DNA of 64,000 nt from NCBI RefSeq assembly GCF_036759925.1, contig NZ_JAPKIB010000017.1, positions 33,259-97,258 of the forward strand, in the 5' to 3' direction. Under the pieces are notes generated by a model. The model did no database searches, was not told the origin of the DNA, and saw only the letters and a program-made list of their open reading frames with translations. Shown one piece after another: positions 25,021 to 34,734 of the stretch. This DNA is from Kluyvera sp036759925. GTDB taxonomy: Bacteria; Pseudomonadota; Gammaproteobacteria; Enterobacterales; Enterobacteriaceae. Positions within the stretch are counted from its first letter, which is position 1. Each line of letters opens with the position of its first letter. The translations under genes were made by a program, and so were the position numbers.

Positions 25021-26279
25021 CGCCAGACCCCTTTGGTATCCACCACGTACTGCTGGGTAATCGCATCGCCGCTGATAGCTTTAAACTGGGTGTGATCGAC
25101 CAGCATCACCATCACGTCAGCGCTGGCAAGCGCGGTCTCAAGCGACACCAGCGTGCACAAGCCGTCGAGCTTTTTCGGCAGCTGATGAATATTCGGTTCC
25201 ACCACCAGGGTTTCGCCGCTGTGCCATTGGGCAATCAGCTGGGCAATTTCCATCGCCGGGCTTTCGCGCAGGTCGTCGATGTTTGGCTTAAATGCCAGGC
25301 CGAAGCAGGCAATTTTCAGCTCGCTGGCGCGCTTGTCGCTGGCCGCCAGACAGTCGGCGACGTTAGCCTTCACCTTGTCGATAACCCAGAACGGTTTATG
25401 GTCGTTCACCTCGCGCGCGGTGCGAATCAGACGCGCCTGCTCCGGGTTTTGCGCCACGATAAACCACGGGTCGACGGCAATACAGTGTCCACCAACGCCA
25501 GGGCCTGGCTGGAGGATATTGACGCGCGGGTGGCGGTTCGCGAGGCGAATCAGCTCCCAGACGTTAATCCCCTGATCGGCGCAGATAAGCGACAGCTCGT
25601 TGGCAAAGGCGATGTTCACATCGCGGAAGCTGTTTTCCGTCAGTTTGCACATCTCGGCGGTACGGGCATTGGTGACCACGCATTCGCCTTCGAGGAAGAT
25701 GTTATAGAGTTCACTGGCGCGCGCGGAGCATACCGGCGTCATCCCGCCAATCACGCGGTCGTTCTTAATCAGTTCCACCATCACCTGCCCTGGCAGCACA
25801 CGCTCCGGGCAATAGGCGATATTGATGTCCGCCTGCTCCCCCACCTGCTGCGGGAAGGTCAGGTCCGGGCGCATCTCAGCCAGCCAACCGGCCATCAGCT
25901 CGGTCGCGCCCACCGGGGAGGTGGATTCGAGGATCACCAGCACCCCTTTCTTCAGCACCGGCGCAATAGATCGCGCCGCCGCTTCGACGTAAACCATATC
26001 CGGCTCATGGTCGCCCTTGAACGGCGTTGGCACGGCAATCAGGTAGGCATCTGCCGCTTCCGGCGTGGTAGTCGCGCGTAAATAACCGGCGGACACCGCC
26101 GTTTTCACCACCCTGTCGAGATCGGGCTCAACAATATGAATCTCGCCACGGTTGATGGTATCGACCGCATGCTGATTAATGTCAACGCCCACCACCTGTT
26201 TTTGCCGCGAAGCAAACGCAGCTGCAGTTGGAAGGCCGATATAGCCCAGACCGATCACCGAGAGGGTTGAGAAACTCAT
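25017..26279 (-). CDS. wecC: UDP-ManNAc 6-dehydrogenase WecC
   Basis: Oxidises UDP-N-acetylmannosamine to UDP-ManNAcA with two NAD+. The 420-residue protein has the N-terminal Rossmann motif GLGYIGLPTA and the catalytic cysteine in GVGGHCIAVDPWF. It overlaps wecB and rffG by 4 bases each. Confidence 0.97.
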   Translation of the reverse strand: MSFSTLSVIGLGYIGLPTAAAFASRQKQVVGVDINQHAVDTINRGEIHIVEPDLDRVVKTAVSAGYLRATTTPEAADAYLIAVPTPFKGDHEPDMVYVEAAARSIAPVLKKGVLVILESTSPVGATELMAGWLAEMRPDLTFPQQVGEQADINIAYCPERVLPGQVMVELIKNDRVIGGMTPVCSARASELYNIFLEGECVVTNARTAEMCKLTENSFRDVNIAFANELSLICADQGINVWELIRLANRHPRVNILQPGPGVGGHCIAVDPWFIVAQNPEQARLIRTAREVNDHKPFWVIDKVKANVADCLAASDKRASELKIACFGLAFKPNIDDLRESPAMEIAQLIAQWHSGETLVVEPNIHQLPKKLDGLCTLVSLETALASADVMVMLVDHTQFKAISGDAITQQYVVDTKGVWR

Positions 26280-27406
26280 AGCGTTACCTGATTATTTTTT
26301 AATGCTGACAATATACGTTCACATGCCCGGCCATCCCCATACGGGTTATGGGCCCGGCTCATCCTTTGATATTCTTCTTCGTCGCGCAGCAGGCGCGTGA
26401 CTTCATCGACGATGCGTTGGCTATCGGTGCCCACCAGGCGAACCGTCCCGGCATCAATGGCCTCTGGGCGTTCGGTGGTTTCGCGCATCACCAGTACCGG
26501 TTTGCCCAGCGATGGCGCTTCTTCCTGAATGCCGCCAGAGTCGGTCAGGATAAGCCAGGCATGATTCATCAGCCAGACGAACGGCAGGTACTCCTGCGGC
26601 TCAATCAGGATGACGTTATCAATATGCCCCAGAATACGATTGACCGGTTCACTGACGTTTGGGTTCAGATGCACCGGGTAGACAATCTGTACATCCGGGT
26701 TGTTCGCGGCAATTTCCGCCAGCGCGTGGCAAATCTTTTCAAAGCCCTGACCAAAGCTCTCCCGACGATGCCCGGTGACCAGGATCATCTTCTTTCCCTC
26801 GCACAGGAAAGGGTAACGTTGGGAGAGGTCTGCATTCAGCGCGCGATCGTGCATCACCCGATCGCGAACCCAGAACAACGCATCGATGACCGTATTGCCG
26901 GTAACAAAAATTCGCTTAGCCGACAGATTTTCCCGCAGCAGGTTCTGCCGGGAGTTTTCGGTTGGCGCAAAGTGATACATCGCCAGGTGCCCGGTCAGCG
27001 TACGGTTGGCCTCTTCCGGCCACGGCGAGTAGAGGTCGCCGGTACGCAGACCCGCTTCAACATGCCCCACGGGAATGCGCTGATAGAAAGCCGCGAGGCT
27101 CGCGGCTGCGGTGGTGGTGGTATCGCCATGAACCAGCACGACATCGGGTTTAAACGACTCCAGAACGGGCTTTAACCCCTGCAAAATCCGGCAGGTGATT
27201 TCGGTTAAACCCTGTCCTGGGCTCATGATGTTGAGATCATAATCCGGAACGATGGAGAAGAGGCTTAGCACCTGATCAAGCATTTCCCTATGCTGCGCGG
27301 TAACGCAGACCTTTGCCTCAAAATGAGGGTCCCTTGCTAACGCGTGAACCAGAGGCGCCATTTTGATCGCCTCCGGACGTGTGCCAAATACAGTCAGTAC
27401 TTTCAC
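26276..27406 (-). CDS. wecB: UDP-GlcNAc 2-epimerase WecB
   Basis: Interconverts UDP-GlcNAc and UDP-ManNAc, supplying the ManNAcA branch of ECA. The 376 residues start MKVLTVFGTRPEAIKMAPL and include VHGDTTTTAAASLA, HVEAGLRTGDL and LTDSGGIQEEAPSLGKP, all signatures of the family. Confidence 0.98.
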   Translation of the reverse strand: MKVLTVFGTRPEAIKMAPLVHALARDPHFEAKVCVTAQHREMLDQVLSLFSIVPDYDLNIMSPGQGLTEITCRILQGLKPVLESFKPDVVLVHGDTTTTAAASLAAFYQRIPVGHVEAGLRTGDLYSPWPEEANRTLTGHLAMYHFAPTENSRQNLLRENLSAKRIFVTGNTVIDALFWVRDRVMHDRALNADLSQRYPFLCEGKKMILVTGHRRESFGQGFEKICHALAEIAANNPDVQIVYPVHLNPNVSEPVNRILGHIDNVILIEPQEYLPFVWLMNHAWLILTDSGGIQEEAPSLGKPVLVMRETTERPEAIDAGTVRLVGTDSQRIVDEVTRLLRDEEEYQRMSRAHNPYGDGRACERILSALKNNQVTL

Positions 27407-27463
27407 ATCGATTCTCTTCTATAGATGAAACAGGCCCATCGCCCTTCATCAATTGATGGGCAT

Positions 27464-28510
27464 TTACTGCGTGCGACGACGCGCCAGTGCTACCCCAGCA
27501 CCAACCAATGCGCCGACAATGCCCCACATGACCATCAGGAATACACGACGTGGGCTAGTGCGTTTTACCGGTTCCTCTGGTGTGCGCAAATACCGATATG
27601 TCTGGAAACTTGGTGCCAGCGTCGGGCCTACGTTGAGGGTCGTTAGCATAGCCCTCCCCTGATCGTAATCAAGGTCAAACGTCGGTCCCACGGCCTGAAG
27701 ATTTTCCAGGCGTGCCTGCAGCATTGGACGACCGAGCAAAGAGAGCTCTGAGTCCGGTAATTCATCAGCCGGAACATCGGTCTCACTGCGGGTGATATTG
27801 TGCTGCAGCGCGATCTTCAGCGCGGCTTCAATGCTATGCAAACGGCGGTTGAAAATCGCCTGAGCAACCTCTTCCTGGCGTTTCACCTGCGCCTTCACCT
27901 GAATAGTGCGGGCAGCCCATGCGCCTTTCAGTTCATCATTCAGATGTCCTGCGGCACGCTGGCTGGCAAAGGCCACGTACTGACGTAACAGGTTATTGGC
28001 GTCCGGCGCTGTTTCCGCCGTCAGCTTCACGCTGTCACTCACGCTTTTCAGCACATCGCCGGGAATAAATTGAATATCGTCAATCAGATCATCGAGCTGT
28101 GCGGCATCGGCGCGGGAATTGCCCACCATCCGCTGCTTGTAGTAATCCGTCTGCAGCCAGAAATCACGGCGGGTGTCCCAGGAGGACAGCTGCATGACGA
28201 ACTCTTTGTAGACTTCATCCATCACCGAAGGTGGCATCGCGGTAGTCGGGTTGACCTTCACATCCAGATTGCGCAGGAACTGCTGCTGCGAATAGTAGCC
28301 ACCCAGCATGTTAACCGTCGGCCGGTCGGTGATCGCCGTAGCACTCCACTCCTGCCGGGCAAAAAAAGTATAAATTAGCACCACGGCAGCAAATAGCACC
28401 GCAACGCCAATAATCCAGTGTTTTCCTGACCACAACGCGCGAAACAGGCCACGAATATCCAGTTCATTCTCAGCACGAGTCAACTGTGCTTCCGGTAATG
28501 GTTGTGTCAT
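27464..28510 (-). CDS. wzzE: ECA chain-length regulator WzzE
   Basis: Polysaccharide co-polymerase that sets the number of ECA repeats. The 348-residue protein has two membrane helices (about residues 32-51 and 320-340) around a large periplasmic alpha-helical domain, the usual Wzz layout. It lies between wecA and wecB on the same strand. Confidence 0.95.
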   Translation of the reverse strand: MTQPLPEAQLTRAENELDIRGLFRALWSGKHWIIGVAVLFAAVVLIYTFFARQEWSATAITDRPTVNMLGGYYSQQQFLRNLDVKVNPTTAMPPSVMDEVYKEFVMQLSSWDTRRDFWLQTDYYKQRMVGNSRADAAQLDDLIDDIQFIPGDVLKSVSDSVKLTAETAPDANNLLRQYVAFASQRAAGHLNDELKGAWAARTIQVKAQVKRQEEVAQAIFNRRLHSIEAALKIALQHNITRSETDVPADELPDSELSLLGRPMLQARLENLQAVGPTFDLDYDQGRAMLTTLNVGPTLAPSFQTYRYLRTPEEPVKRTSPRRVFLMVMWGIVGALVGAGVALARRRTQ

Positions 28511-28523
28511 TACTACCCCAGTT

Positions 28524-29627
28524 TTACTTGGTTAATTTTGGATTGTTGTCGCTGTTCCGACGCATTCTGCGCTTCATGCGCTTAATGAAACGCGCTACTT
28601 TCCAGGCCCGCTTGATACAGTAGCCGTAGAGACCAAAAGCGAGCAAGAACAGTATCAGCATGACCCATTCAGGTACCACGCGGGTATATTCAGCGGCGAC
28701 GCCAATGGCCGCCAGCAACGCGGCGGCAGCGGTAATCAGCACCAGCGCCTGACGCGAGGTGAAACCCGCGCGCATAATGAGATGGTGAATATGCTGGCGG
28801 TCAGGAGAAAACGGGCTCATCCCTTTTCGTAAACGACGATACATGATGGCAACCATATCCATCAACGGAATCGCCACGATCCACAGCGCCGTAACCGGAC
28901 TTATCGGATGATGTTTTCCCTGAGTGGTTTCCAGCAGGATCCAGATGACCGTAAAACCAATCAGCGTACTACCGGCATCGCCCATAAAGACTTTATAACG
29001 ACGACCCAGCACGCCCAGGTTCAGCATGATATAAGGGAGGATGGCGGCAATCATTGCGAAGCACCACATGGCGAGGCTCGTCTGACCGTCAAACCATAGG
29101 ATCAGGCCAATTGCGCCAAAGCTGACGCTCGACAGCCCCCCGAGCAACCCATCAATACCATCCACCATATTGAAGGCGTTAATCATCGCCCATACGGCAA
29201 ACAGGGTCAGGAAGAAACCAAAAGGCCCGAGTACCAGTTCCCATGAGCCAAAAATATAGCCCAGGCTTTGCAGATACAAATGACCCGCCGCCATCATGAC
29301 GATGCCTATGGCCGCCTGAACGGTAGCACGGATTTTAACGCTGATGTCGTAACGATCGTCCAGTGCCCCCACCAGCACCAGTACACCGGCACAGGCAAGG
29401 TACAGGGAACCGTGCGGAATATAGTAGTTAGCAATCGCGAAGGTGAGGCAGATCCCAGCATAGACAGAGATGCCCCCCACTAGCGGGATAAGCCCCTGGT
29501 GACGTTTACGAAAGTTTGGTTTATCCACCAAACCAATCCATTTTGCCGCTCTACGGGCAAAAAAGAGAAATACGGTGGTGAACAAGAAAATACTGAGTAG
29601 GTCAGTACCGACGGTCAGTAAACTCAC
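28524..29627 (-). CDS. wecA: UDP-GlcNAc:undecaprenyl-phosphate GlcNAc-1-P transferase WecA
   Basis: Starts ECA and many O-antigens by making GlcNAc-PP-undecaprenol at the inner membrane. The 367 residues form about 11 membrane helices and contain the family motifs GALDDRYDI, NAFNMVDGIDGLLGG and RRYKVFMGDAGSTLIG, and the cytoplasmic SPDRQHIHHLIMR loop. It is the first gene of the cluster, 240 bases from rho; no extra gene is visible in that gap. Confidence 0.97.
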   Translation of the reverse strand: MSLLTVGTDLLSIFLFTTVFLFFARRAAKWIGLVDKPNFRKRHQGLIPLVGGISVYAGICLTFAIANYYIPHGSLYLACAGVLVLVGALDDRYDISVKIRATVQAAIGIVMMAAGHLYLQSLGYIFGSWELVLGPFGFFLTLFAVWAMINAFNMVDGIDGLLGGLSSVSFGAIGLILWFDGQTSLAMWCFAMIAAILPYIMLNLGVLGRRYKVFMGDAGSTLIGFTVIWILLETTQGKHHPISPVTALWIVAIPLMDMVAIMYRRLRKGMSPFSPDRQHIHHLIMRAGFTSRQALVLITAAAALLAAIGVAAEYTRVVPEWVMLILFLLAFGLYGYCIKRAWKVARFIKRMKRRMRRNSDNNPKLTK

Positions 29628-29815
29628 AATTTATACTCGCTGCGAATATTAATAGCGAAAGTATACCCACGATAGCAATGCATCAGAAGAGGAAGCCTGA
29701 TGATTATTGGGGAAACTTGCCTGATTTATAACCGATTTTACAAACTAACTATCATTGTAGCCATAAACCCCAAGTATCCGTAAAAAAAATACAATTCCCC
29801 ATTGGCTAAACTCCT

Positions 29816-29849
29816 AAAAACAAAAACGCCACACGATTGTGTGGCGTTT
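29816..29849 (-). terminator. Terminator of rho
   Basis: On the minus strand AACGCCACAC and GTGTGGCGTT pair across AATC and lead into a T-rich tract (TTTGTTTTT), 18 bases after the rho stop. Confidence 0.9.
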
Positions 29850-29867
29850 GTCGGCAAAAACCTTATT

Positions 29868-31127
29868 TTACGAGCGTTTCATCATATCGAAGAAATCGTC
29901 GTTGGTTTTGGTCATGGCCAGCTTATTAATGAGGAATTCCATCGCGTCGATTTCACCCATTGGATGGATGATTTTGCGCAGGATCCACATTTTCTGCAGC
30001 TCTTCAGGCGTGGTGAGCAGCTCTTCTTTACGGGTACCGGAACGGTTGTAGTCGATAGCCGGGAAGACGCGTTTTTCAGCAATCTTACGAGAGAGGTGCA
30101 GTTCCATGTTGCCGGTACCTTTGAACTCTTCGTAGATAACTTCATCCATTTTAGAGCCGGTATCGACCAGAGCCGTTGCGATGATAGTCAGGCTACCGCC
30201 TTCTTCCACGTTACGCGCAGCACCGAAGAAACGCTTCGGACGGTGCAGGGCGTTGGCGTCTACACCACCGGTCAGGACTTTACCTGACGCAGGGACCACG
30301 GTGTTGTAGGCACGGGCCAGACGAGTGATGGAGTCGAGCAGAATGATAACGTCTTTCTTGTGTTCAACCAGACGTTTCGCTTTCTCAATAACCATTTCCG
30401 CAACCTGAACGTGACGGGATGCTGGTTCATCAAAGGTAGAAGCAATAACTTCACCTTTCACCAGACGCTGCATCTCGGTCACTTCTTCCGGGCGTTCGTC
30501 AATCAGCAGAACCATCAGTACGCAGTCTGGGTGGTTGTAAGCGATGCTCTGCGCGATGTTCTGCAGCAGCATGGTTTTACCGGCTTTCGGCGGTGCCACA
30601 ATCAGACCACGCTGACCGCGACCGATTGGCGAGGCCAGATCCAGTACACGAGCGGTTAAGTCTTCGGTAGAACCGTTACCACGTTCCATACGCAGACGTG
30701 AGTTTGCGTGCAGCGGGGTTAAGTTCTCGAACAGGATCTTGTTGCGCGAGTTTTCCGGCTTATCGTAGTTAACTTCGTTAACTTTCAACAACGCAAAGTA
30801 ACGCTCACCCTCTTTTGGAGGACGAATCTTACCTGAAATGGTATCACCAGTGCGGAGGTTGAAACGACGGATTTGGCTAGGGGAAACGTAGATATCATCA
30901 GGGCCGGCGAGGTAGGAGCTGTCTCCAGAACGGAGGAAACCAAATCCGTCCTGCAGTATCTCCAGCACACCGTCGCCAAAGATATCCTCGCCACTCTTCG
31001 CGTGCTGCTTCAGGATGGCGAAAATGATGTCCTGCTTGCGCATACGTGCCTGGTTTTCCAGACCCATATTTTCGCCGAGAGTGATCAGCTCAGAAACCGG
31101 CGTGTTCTTTAATTCGGTAAGATTCAT
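29868..31127 (-). CDS. rho: Transcription termination factor Rho
   Basis: Hexameric RNA-dependent ATPase that terminates untranslated transcripts. The 419 residues are almost identical to E. coli: helical N-domain (MNLTELKNTPVSEL), cold-shock-like RNA-binding domain with DGFGFLRS, Walker A in VAPPKAGKTM and the Q and R loops farther on. The start at 31127 gives the E. coli length. The frame stays open for 54 codons upstream through the leader, but that part does not resemble Rho. Confidence 0.98.
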   Translation of the reverse strand: MNLTELKNTPVSELITLGENMGLENQARMRKQDIIFAILKQHAKSGEDIFGDGVLEILQDGFGFLRSGDSSYLAGPDDIYVSPSQIRRFNLRTGDTISGKIRPPKEGERYFALLKVNEVNYDKPENSRNKILFENLTPLHANSRLRMERGNGSTEDLTARVLDLASPIGRGQRGLIVAPPKAGKTMLLQNIAQSIAYNHPDCVLMVLLIDERPEEVTEMQRLVKGEVIASTFDEPASRHVQVAEMVIEKAKRLVEHKKDVIILLDSITRLARAYNTVVPASGKVLTGGVDANALHRPKRFFGAARNVEEGGSLTIIATALVDTGSKMDEVIYEEFKGTGNMELHLSRKIAEKRVFPAIDYNRSGTRKEELLTTPEELQKMWILRKIIHPMGEIDAMEFLINKLAMTKTNDDFFDMMKRS

Positions 31128-31466
31128 AATGGTGTGGGTTCTTAAACTCGGGGTAAATCTCGAACTTAATTTGTGAATGGTATGGCAGCGTAATCCGTGC
31201 CTGTTTAAGGTCATCAACTCATGTCTGTTCGCTGCCTGGTCACAGGAGAGTACGCAGAACTGAAACGACAAGACGGAAAAGAGTGACAAGCCTGGAATTT
31301 TTCAACCTCTGACGCTGTTAACGACAACGGGAGGTTTGGGTCAAACAGATTCAAACAAGGTATGTTTAAAACGAAGTCAAAGTTAACTTAGCACGACTGA
31401 TGGCAAGCGTCCAGAGTTCCGCTCAAATTAAGAACACAGGAACCCTGAACGCCCACGTTGAATCTC
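31128..31466 (-). promoter_or_regulatory. rho leader region, with a remnant of the RhoL coding sequence
   Basis: This 339-base gap lies between trxA and rho on the same strand. In E. coli it contains the rho promoter, the 33-codon rhoL leader gene and the site of Rho autogenous termination. Here 31214-31273 encodes SCRFSSAYSPVTRQRTDMS before a stop, nearly the C-terminus of E. coli RhoL. Compared with my recollection of the E. coli sequence there is one extra base in CACTCTTTTCCG, and no ATG or ribosome binding site opens this frame. The leader peptide may therefore be lost or start differently. Confidence 0.5.
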
Positions 31467-31796
31467 TTACGCCAGGTTAGCGTCGAGGAACTCTTTCAGT
31501 TGGCCTTTAGACAGTGCGCCAACTTTGGTCGCCGCCACTTCGCCGTTTTTGAACAGCAGCAGCGTAGGGATACCGCGGATACCATACTTCGGTGCAGTAC
31601 CTGGGTTCTGATCGATGTTCAGTTTAGCCACGGTCAGTTTGCCCTGATACTCCTCGGCGATTTCATCCAGAATCGGGGCGATCATTTTGCACGGACCGCA
31701 CCACTCTGCCCAGAAATCGACGAGTGTCAGCCCGTCAGCTTTAAGTACGTCCGTGTCAAAACTGTCGTCAGTCAGGTGAATAATTTTATCGCTCAT
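31467..31796 (-). CDS. trxA: Thioredoxin 1
   Basis: Cytoplasmic disulfide reductase reduced by TrxB; also a phage T7 polymerase processivity factor. The 109 residues are almost identical to E. coli TrxA, with the active site WCGPCKM at residues 31-37 and the cis-Pro in IRGIPTLLLF. I start at MSDKIIHLTDD (31796); an open stretch of 26 codons upstream is not part of the protein. It is divergent from rhlB. Confidence 0.99.
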   Translation of the reverse strand: MSDKIIHLTDDSFDTDVLKADGLTLVDFWAEWCGPCKMIAPILDEIAEEYQGKLTVAKLNIDQNPGTAPKYGIRGIPTLLLFKNGEVAATKVGALSKGQLKEFLDANLA

Positions 31797-31939
31797 ATTT
31801 AACTCCACAGGAATAAGCCTGGTGTGTTGGTGTAGCATTAACCAACGAGGTGTTGATGTTGACTTCGCCAACAAAGGTTGACGTTATTTCACCGGATACG
31901 CTTTCTTAATGCAATAGTAAGCTGATATTCTACCACACT

Positions 31940-33205
31940 ATGAGCAAAACACATTTAACAGAACAGAAGTTTTCCGACTTCGCCCTGCACCCTAAAGTGG
32001 TTGAAGCCCTTGAAACCAAAGGGTTTTATAATTGCACGCCCATTCAGGCGCTGGCTTTGCCGCTGACGCTTGCTGGACGTGATGTGGCTGGACAGGCGCA
32101 AACCGGTACCGGGAAAACGATGGCGTTTCTGACGTCGACGTTTCATTATCTTCTTTCTCATCCGGCAGTTGCTGACCGCCAGGTGAATCAACCGCGCGCC
32201 CTGATTATGGCGCCAACCCGTGAGCTGGCAGTACAGATTCACGCTGACGCAGAGCCACTGGCTCAGGCGACCGGCCTGAAACTGGGCCTGGCCTACGGCG
32301 GTGACGGCTATGATAAACAGCTGAAAGTGCTGGAAAGCGGCGTCGATATTCTGATCGGCACCACCGGCCGTCTCATTGACTATGCAAAACAGAACCATAT
32401 CAATCTGGGCGCGATCCAGGTCGTGGTGCTGGACGAAGCCGATCGTATGTACGATCTGGGCTTTATTAAAGATATCCGTTGGCTGTTCCGCCGCATGCCT
32501 GCGGCCAACCAGCGTCTGAACATGCTGTTCTCCGCGACCTTGTCTTACCGCGTACGCGAACTGGCGTTCGAGCAAATGAACAACGCCGAATACGTGGAAG
32601 TTGAGCCAGAGCAGAAAACGGGTCACCGTATTAAAGAAGAGCTGTTCTACCCTTCCAACGAAGAGAAGATGCGTTTACTGCAAACGCTGCTGGAAGAAGA
32701 GTGGCCAGATCGCGCGATTATCTTCGCCAACACCAAGCACCGCTGTGAAGACATCTGGGGCCACCTGGCTGCCGATGGTCATCGCGTCGGCCTGCTGACT
32801 GGTGACGTGGCGCAGAAAAAACGTCTGCGGATTCTGGAAGATTTCACCCGCGGTGATATCGATATCCTGGTCGCGACTGACGTTGCGGCACGCGGCCTGC
32901 ATATTCCTGCCGTTACGCACGTCTTTAACTACGACCTGCCGGACGACTGTGAAGACTACGTACACCGTATCGGTCGTACCGGTCGTGCAGGCGCAAGCGG
33001 TCACTCAATCAGCCTCGCCTGTGAAGAGTATGCGCTCAACCTGCCGGCCATTGAGACCTACACCGGTCACTCTATTCCGGTGAGCAAGTACAACCCGGAT
33101 GCGCTCTTAACCGAGCTGCCGAAGCCGCTGCGTTTGACGCGCGTTCGCCAGGGTAACGGTCCGCGTCGTTCGGGCGCACCGCGTAATCGTCGTCGTTCAG
33201 GTTAA
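31940..33205 (+). CDS. rhlB: DEAD-box RNA helicase RhlB
   Basis: Helicase of the RNA degradosome that unwinds structured RNA for PNPase and RNase E. The 421 residues hold the Q motif (NCTPIQALALPL), motif I AQTGTGKT, motif II VLDEADRM, motif III SATLS and motif VI HRIGRTGRAG, with a basic Arg-rich tail. It is divergent from trxA and 7 bases before gppA. Confidence 0.98.
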   Translation: MSKTHLTEQKFSDFALHPKVVEALETKGFYNCTPIQALALPLTLAGRDVAGQAQTGTGKTMAFLTSTFHYLLSHPAVADRQVNQPRALIMAPTRELAVQIHADAEPLAQATGLKLGLAYGGDGYDKQLKVLESGVDILIGTTGRLIDYAKQNHINLGAIQVVVLDEADRMYDLGFIKDIRWLFRRMPAANQRLNMLFSATLSYRVRELAFEQMNNAEYVEVEPEQKTGHRIKEELFYPSNEEKMRLLQTLLEEEWPDRAIIFANTKHRCEDIWGHLAADGHRVGLLTGDVAQKKRLRILEDFTRGDIDILVATDVAARGLHIPAVTHVFNYDLPDDCEDYVHRIGRTGRAGASGHSISLACEEYALNLPAIETYTGHSIPVSKYNPDALLTELPKPLRLTRVRQGNGPRRSGAPRNRRRSG

Positions 33206-33212
33206 CTACGTT

Positions 33213-34712
33213 ATGCTCACTACCACCTCGCTCTATGCAGCTATCGATCTCGGTTCCAATAGTTTTCATATGCTGATAGTTCGCGAGGTGGCGGGCAGCA
33301 TCCAGACGCTGACGCGCATTAAGCGCAAAGTGCGTCTGGCCGCCGGACTTAACCGCGACAACACCCTTTCGACAGAAGCAATGGAGCGAGGCTGGCAATG
33401 CCTGCGCCTGTTCGCTGAACGTCTTCAGGATATTCCCCCAACGCAAATTCGTATCGTGGCTACCGCAACGCTGCGTCTTGCCGTTAATGCCGACGTCTTC
33501 ATCGCCAAAGCCCAGGAAATCCTTGGCTGCCCGGTACAGGTTATCCGCGGCGAAGAAGAAGCGCGCCTGATTTATCAGGGCGTCGCGCACACCACCGGCG
33601 GCGACGATCGTCGTTTAGTGGTCGATATCGGTGGCGCCAGTACCGAACTGGTCACCGGCACCGGTGCGCAAACCACCTCGCTGTTTAGCCTCTCGATGGG
33701 CTGCGTCACCTGGCTTGAACGCTACTTTACCGACCGCAATCTGGCGCAGGAACATTTCGATGCAGCGGAACGTGCCGCCCGTGAAGTGCTTAAGCCGGTT
33801 GCCGATGAACTGCGTCACCACGGCTGGAAAGTCTGCGTCGGCGCGTCCGGTACGGTACAGGCGCTGCAGGAAATCATGATGGCGCAGGGAATGGATGAAC
33901 GCATCACCCTCGCCAAGCTCCAGCAGCTTAAACAGCGCGCCATTCAGTGCGGCCGTCTGGAAGAGTTGGAAATTGAAGGGCTGACGCTGGAGCGCGCACT
34001 GGTATTCCCAAGCGGACTCGCCATTCTGATCGCCATTTTCACCGAGCTGGATATTCAGTGCATGACTCTGGCCGGCGGCGCGCTGCGCGAAGGGCTGGTC
34101 TACGGCATGCTGCATCTGGCTGTCGATGAAGATATTCGCAGCCGCACGCTGCGTAATATTCAGCGTCGCTTTATGGTCGATATCGAGCAGGCAAATCGTG
34201 TATCCCAACTGGCAGCGAATTTTGTCGAACAGGTGAAAGATAGCTGGGATCTGGAACCGTTAAGCAGTGAACTGCTGTTAAGTGCCTGCGCATTGCATGA
34301 AATTGGCCTTAGCGTCGATTTTAAGCAGGCTCCACAGCACGCGGCCTATCTGGTACGCAATCTTGACCTGCCGGGCTTTACCCCTGCGCAGAAAAAGCTG
34401 CTCGCTACCCTGCTGCTGAATCAGACCAACACCGTGAATCTGCCCACGCTCCACCAGCAGAACGCCGTACCGCCGCGCGTGGCGGAGCACCTCTGCCGTC
34501 TGCTGCGCCTGGCGATTCTGTTTGCCAGCCGTCGTCGCGATGACCTTCTGCCAGCGATTACGATGACCGCCGACGGGGAAAATCTGACCCTCACGCTGCC
34601 GAAGAGCTGGCTTGAACTGCATCCGCTAGGGCGTGAGATGATTGATCAAGAGTGTCAGTGGCAAAGCTATATTCACTGGCCGCTGCAGGTTGCTGGCAGC
34701 ACCGCGCAGTAA
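33213..34712 (+). CDS. gppA: Guanosine pentaphosphate phosphohydrolase GppA
   Basis: Converts pppGpp to ppGpp and also acts as exopolyphosphatase. The 499-residue protein has the ASKHA-type phosphate loops AAIDLGSNSFHMLI and VVDIGGASTELVTG and a C-terminal HD-like helical domain. The first residues, MLTTTSLYAAIDLGSN, agree with the E. coli start. It follows rhlB by 7 bases, so co-transcription is likely. Confidence 0.97.
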   Translation: MLTTTSLYAAIDLGSNSFHMLIVREVAGSIQTLTRIKRKVRLAAGLNRDNTLSTEAMERGWQCLRLFAERLQDIPPTQIRIVATATLRLAVNADVFIAKAQEILGCPVQVIRGEEEARLIYQGVAHTTGGDDRRLVVDIGGASTELVTGTGAQTTSLFSLSMGCVTWLERYFTDRNLAQEHFDAAERAAREVLKPVADELRHHGWKVCVGASGTVQALQEIMMAQGMDERITLAKLQQLKQRAIQCGRLEELEIEGLTLERALVFPSGLAILIAIFTELDIQCMTLAGGALREGLVYGMLHLAVDEDIRSRTLRNIQRRFMVDIEQANRVSQLAANFVEQVKDSWDLEPLSSELLLSACALHEIGLSVDFKQAPQHAAYLVRNLDLPGFTPAQKKLLATLLLNQTNTVNLPTLHQQNAVPPRVAEHLCRLLRLAILFASRRRDDLLPAITMTADGENLTLTLPKSWLELHPLGREMIDQECQWQSYIHWPLQVAGSTAQ

Positions 34713-34734
34713 GCCAACCATCAAGGGGCAGACG

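Noticed and set aside
31128..31289. N-terminal extension of Rho by 54 residues
   Set aside because: The frame is open, but the extension is unlike Rho, lies in the known leader region, and the start at 31127 gives the E. coli length.
31797..31874. N-terminal extension of thioredoxin by 26 residues
   Set aside because: Thioredoxin 1 is 109 residues in E. coli and starts MSDKII; the upstream codons are promoter and leader sequence.
34642..34734. 31-codon N-terminal extension of the LysR regulator
   Set aside because: It overlaps the end of gppA and is not part of a LysR winged helix. ATG 34735 has a ribosome binding site.
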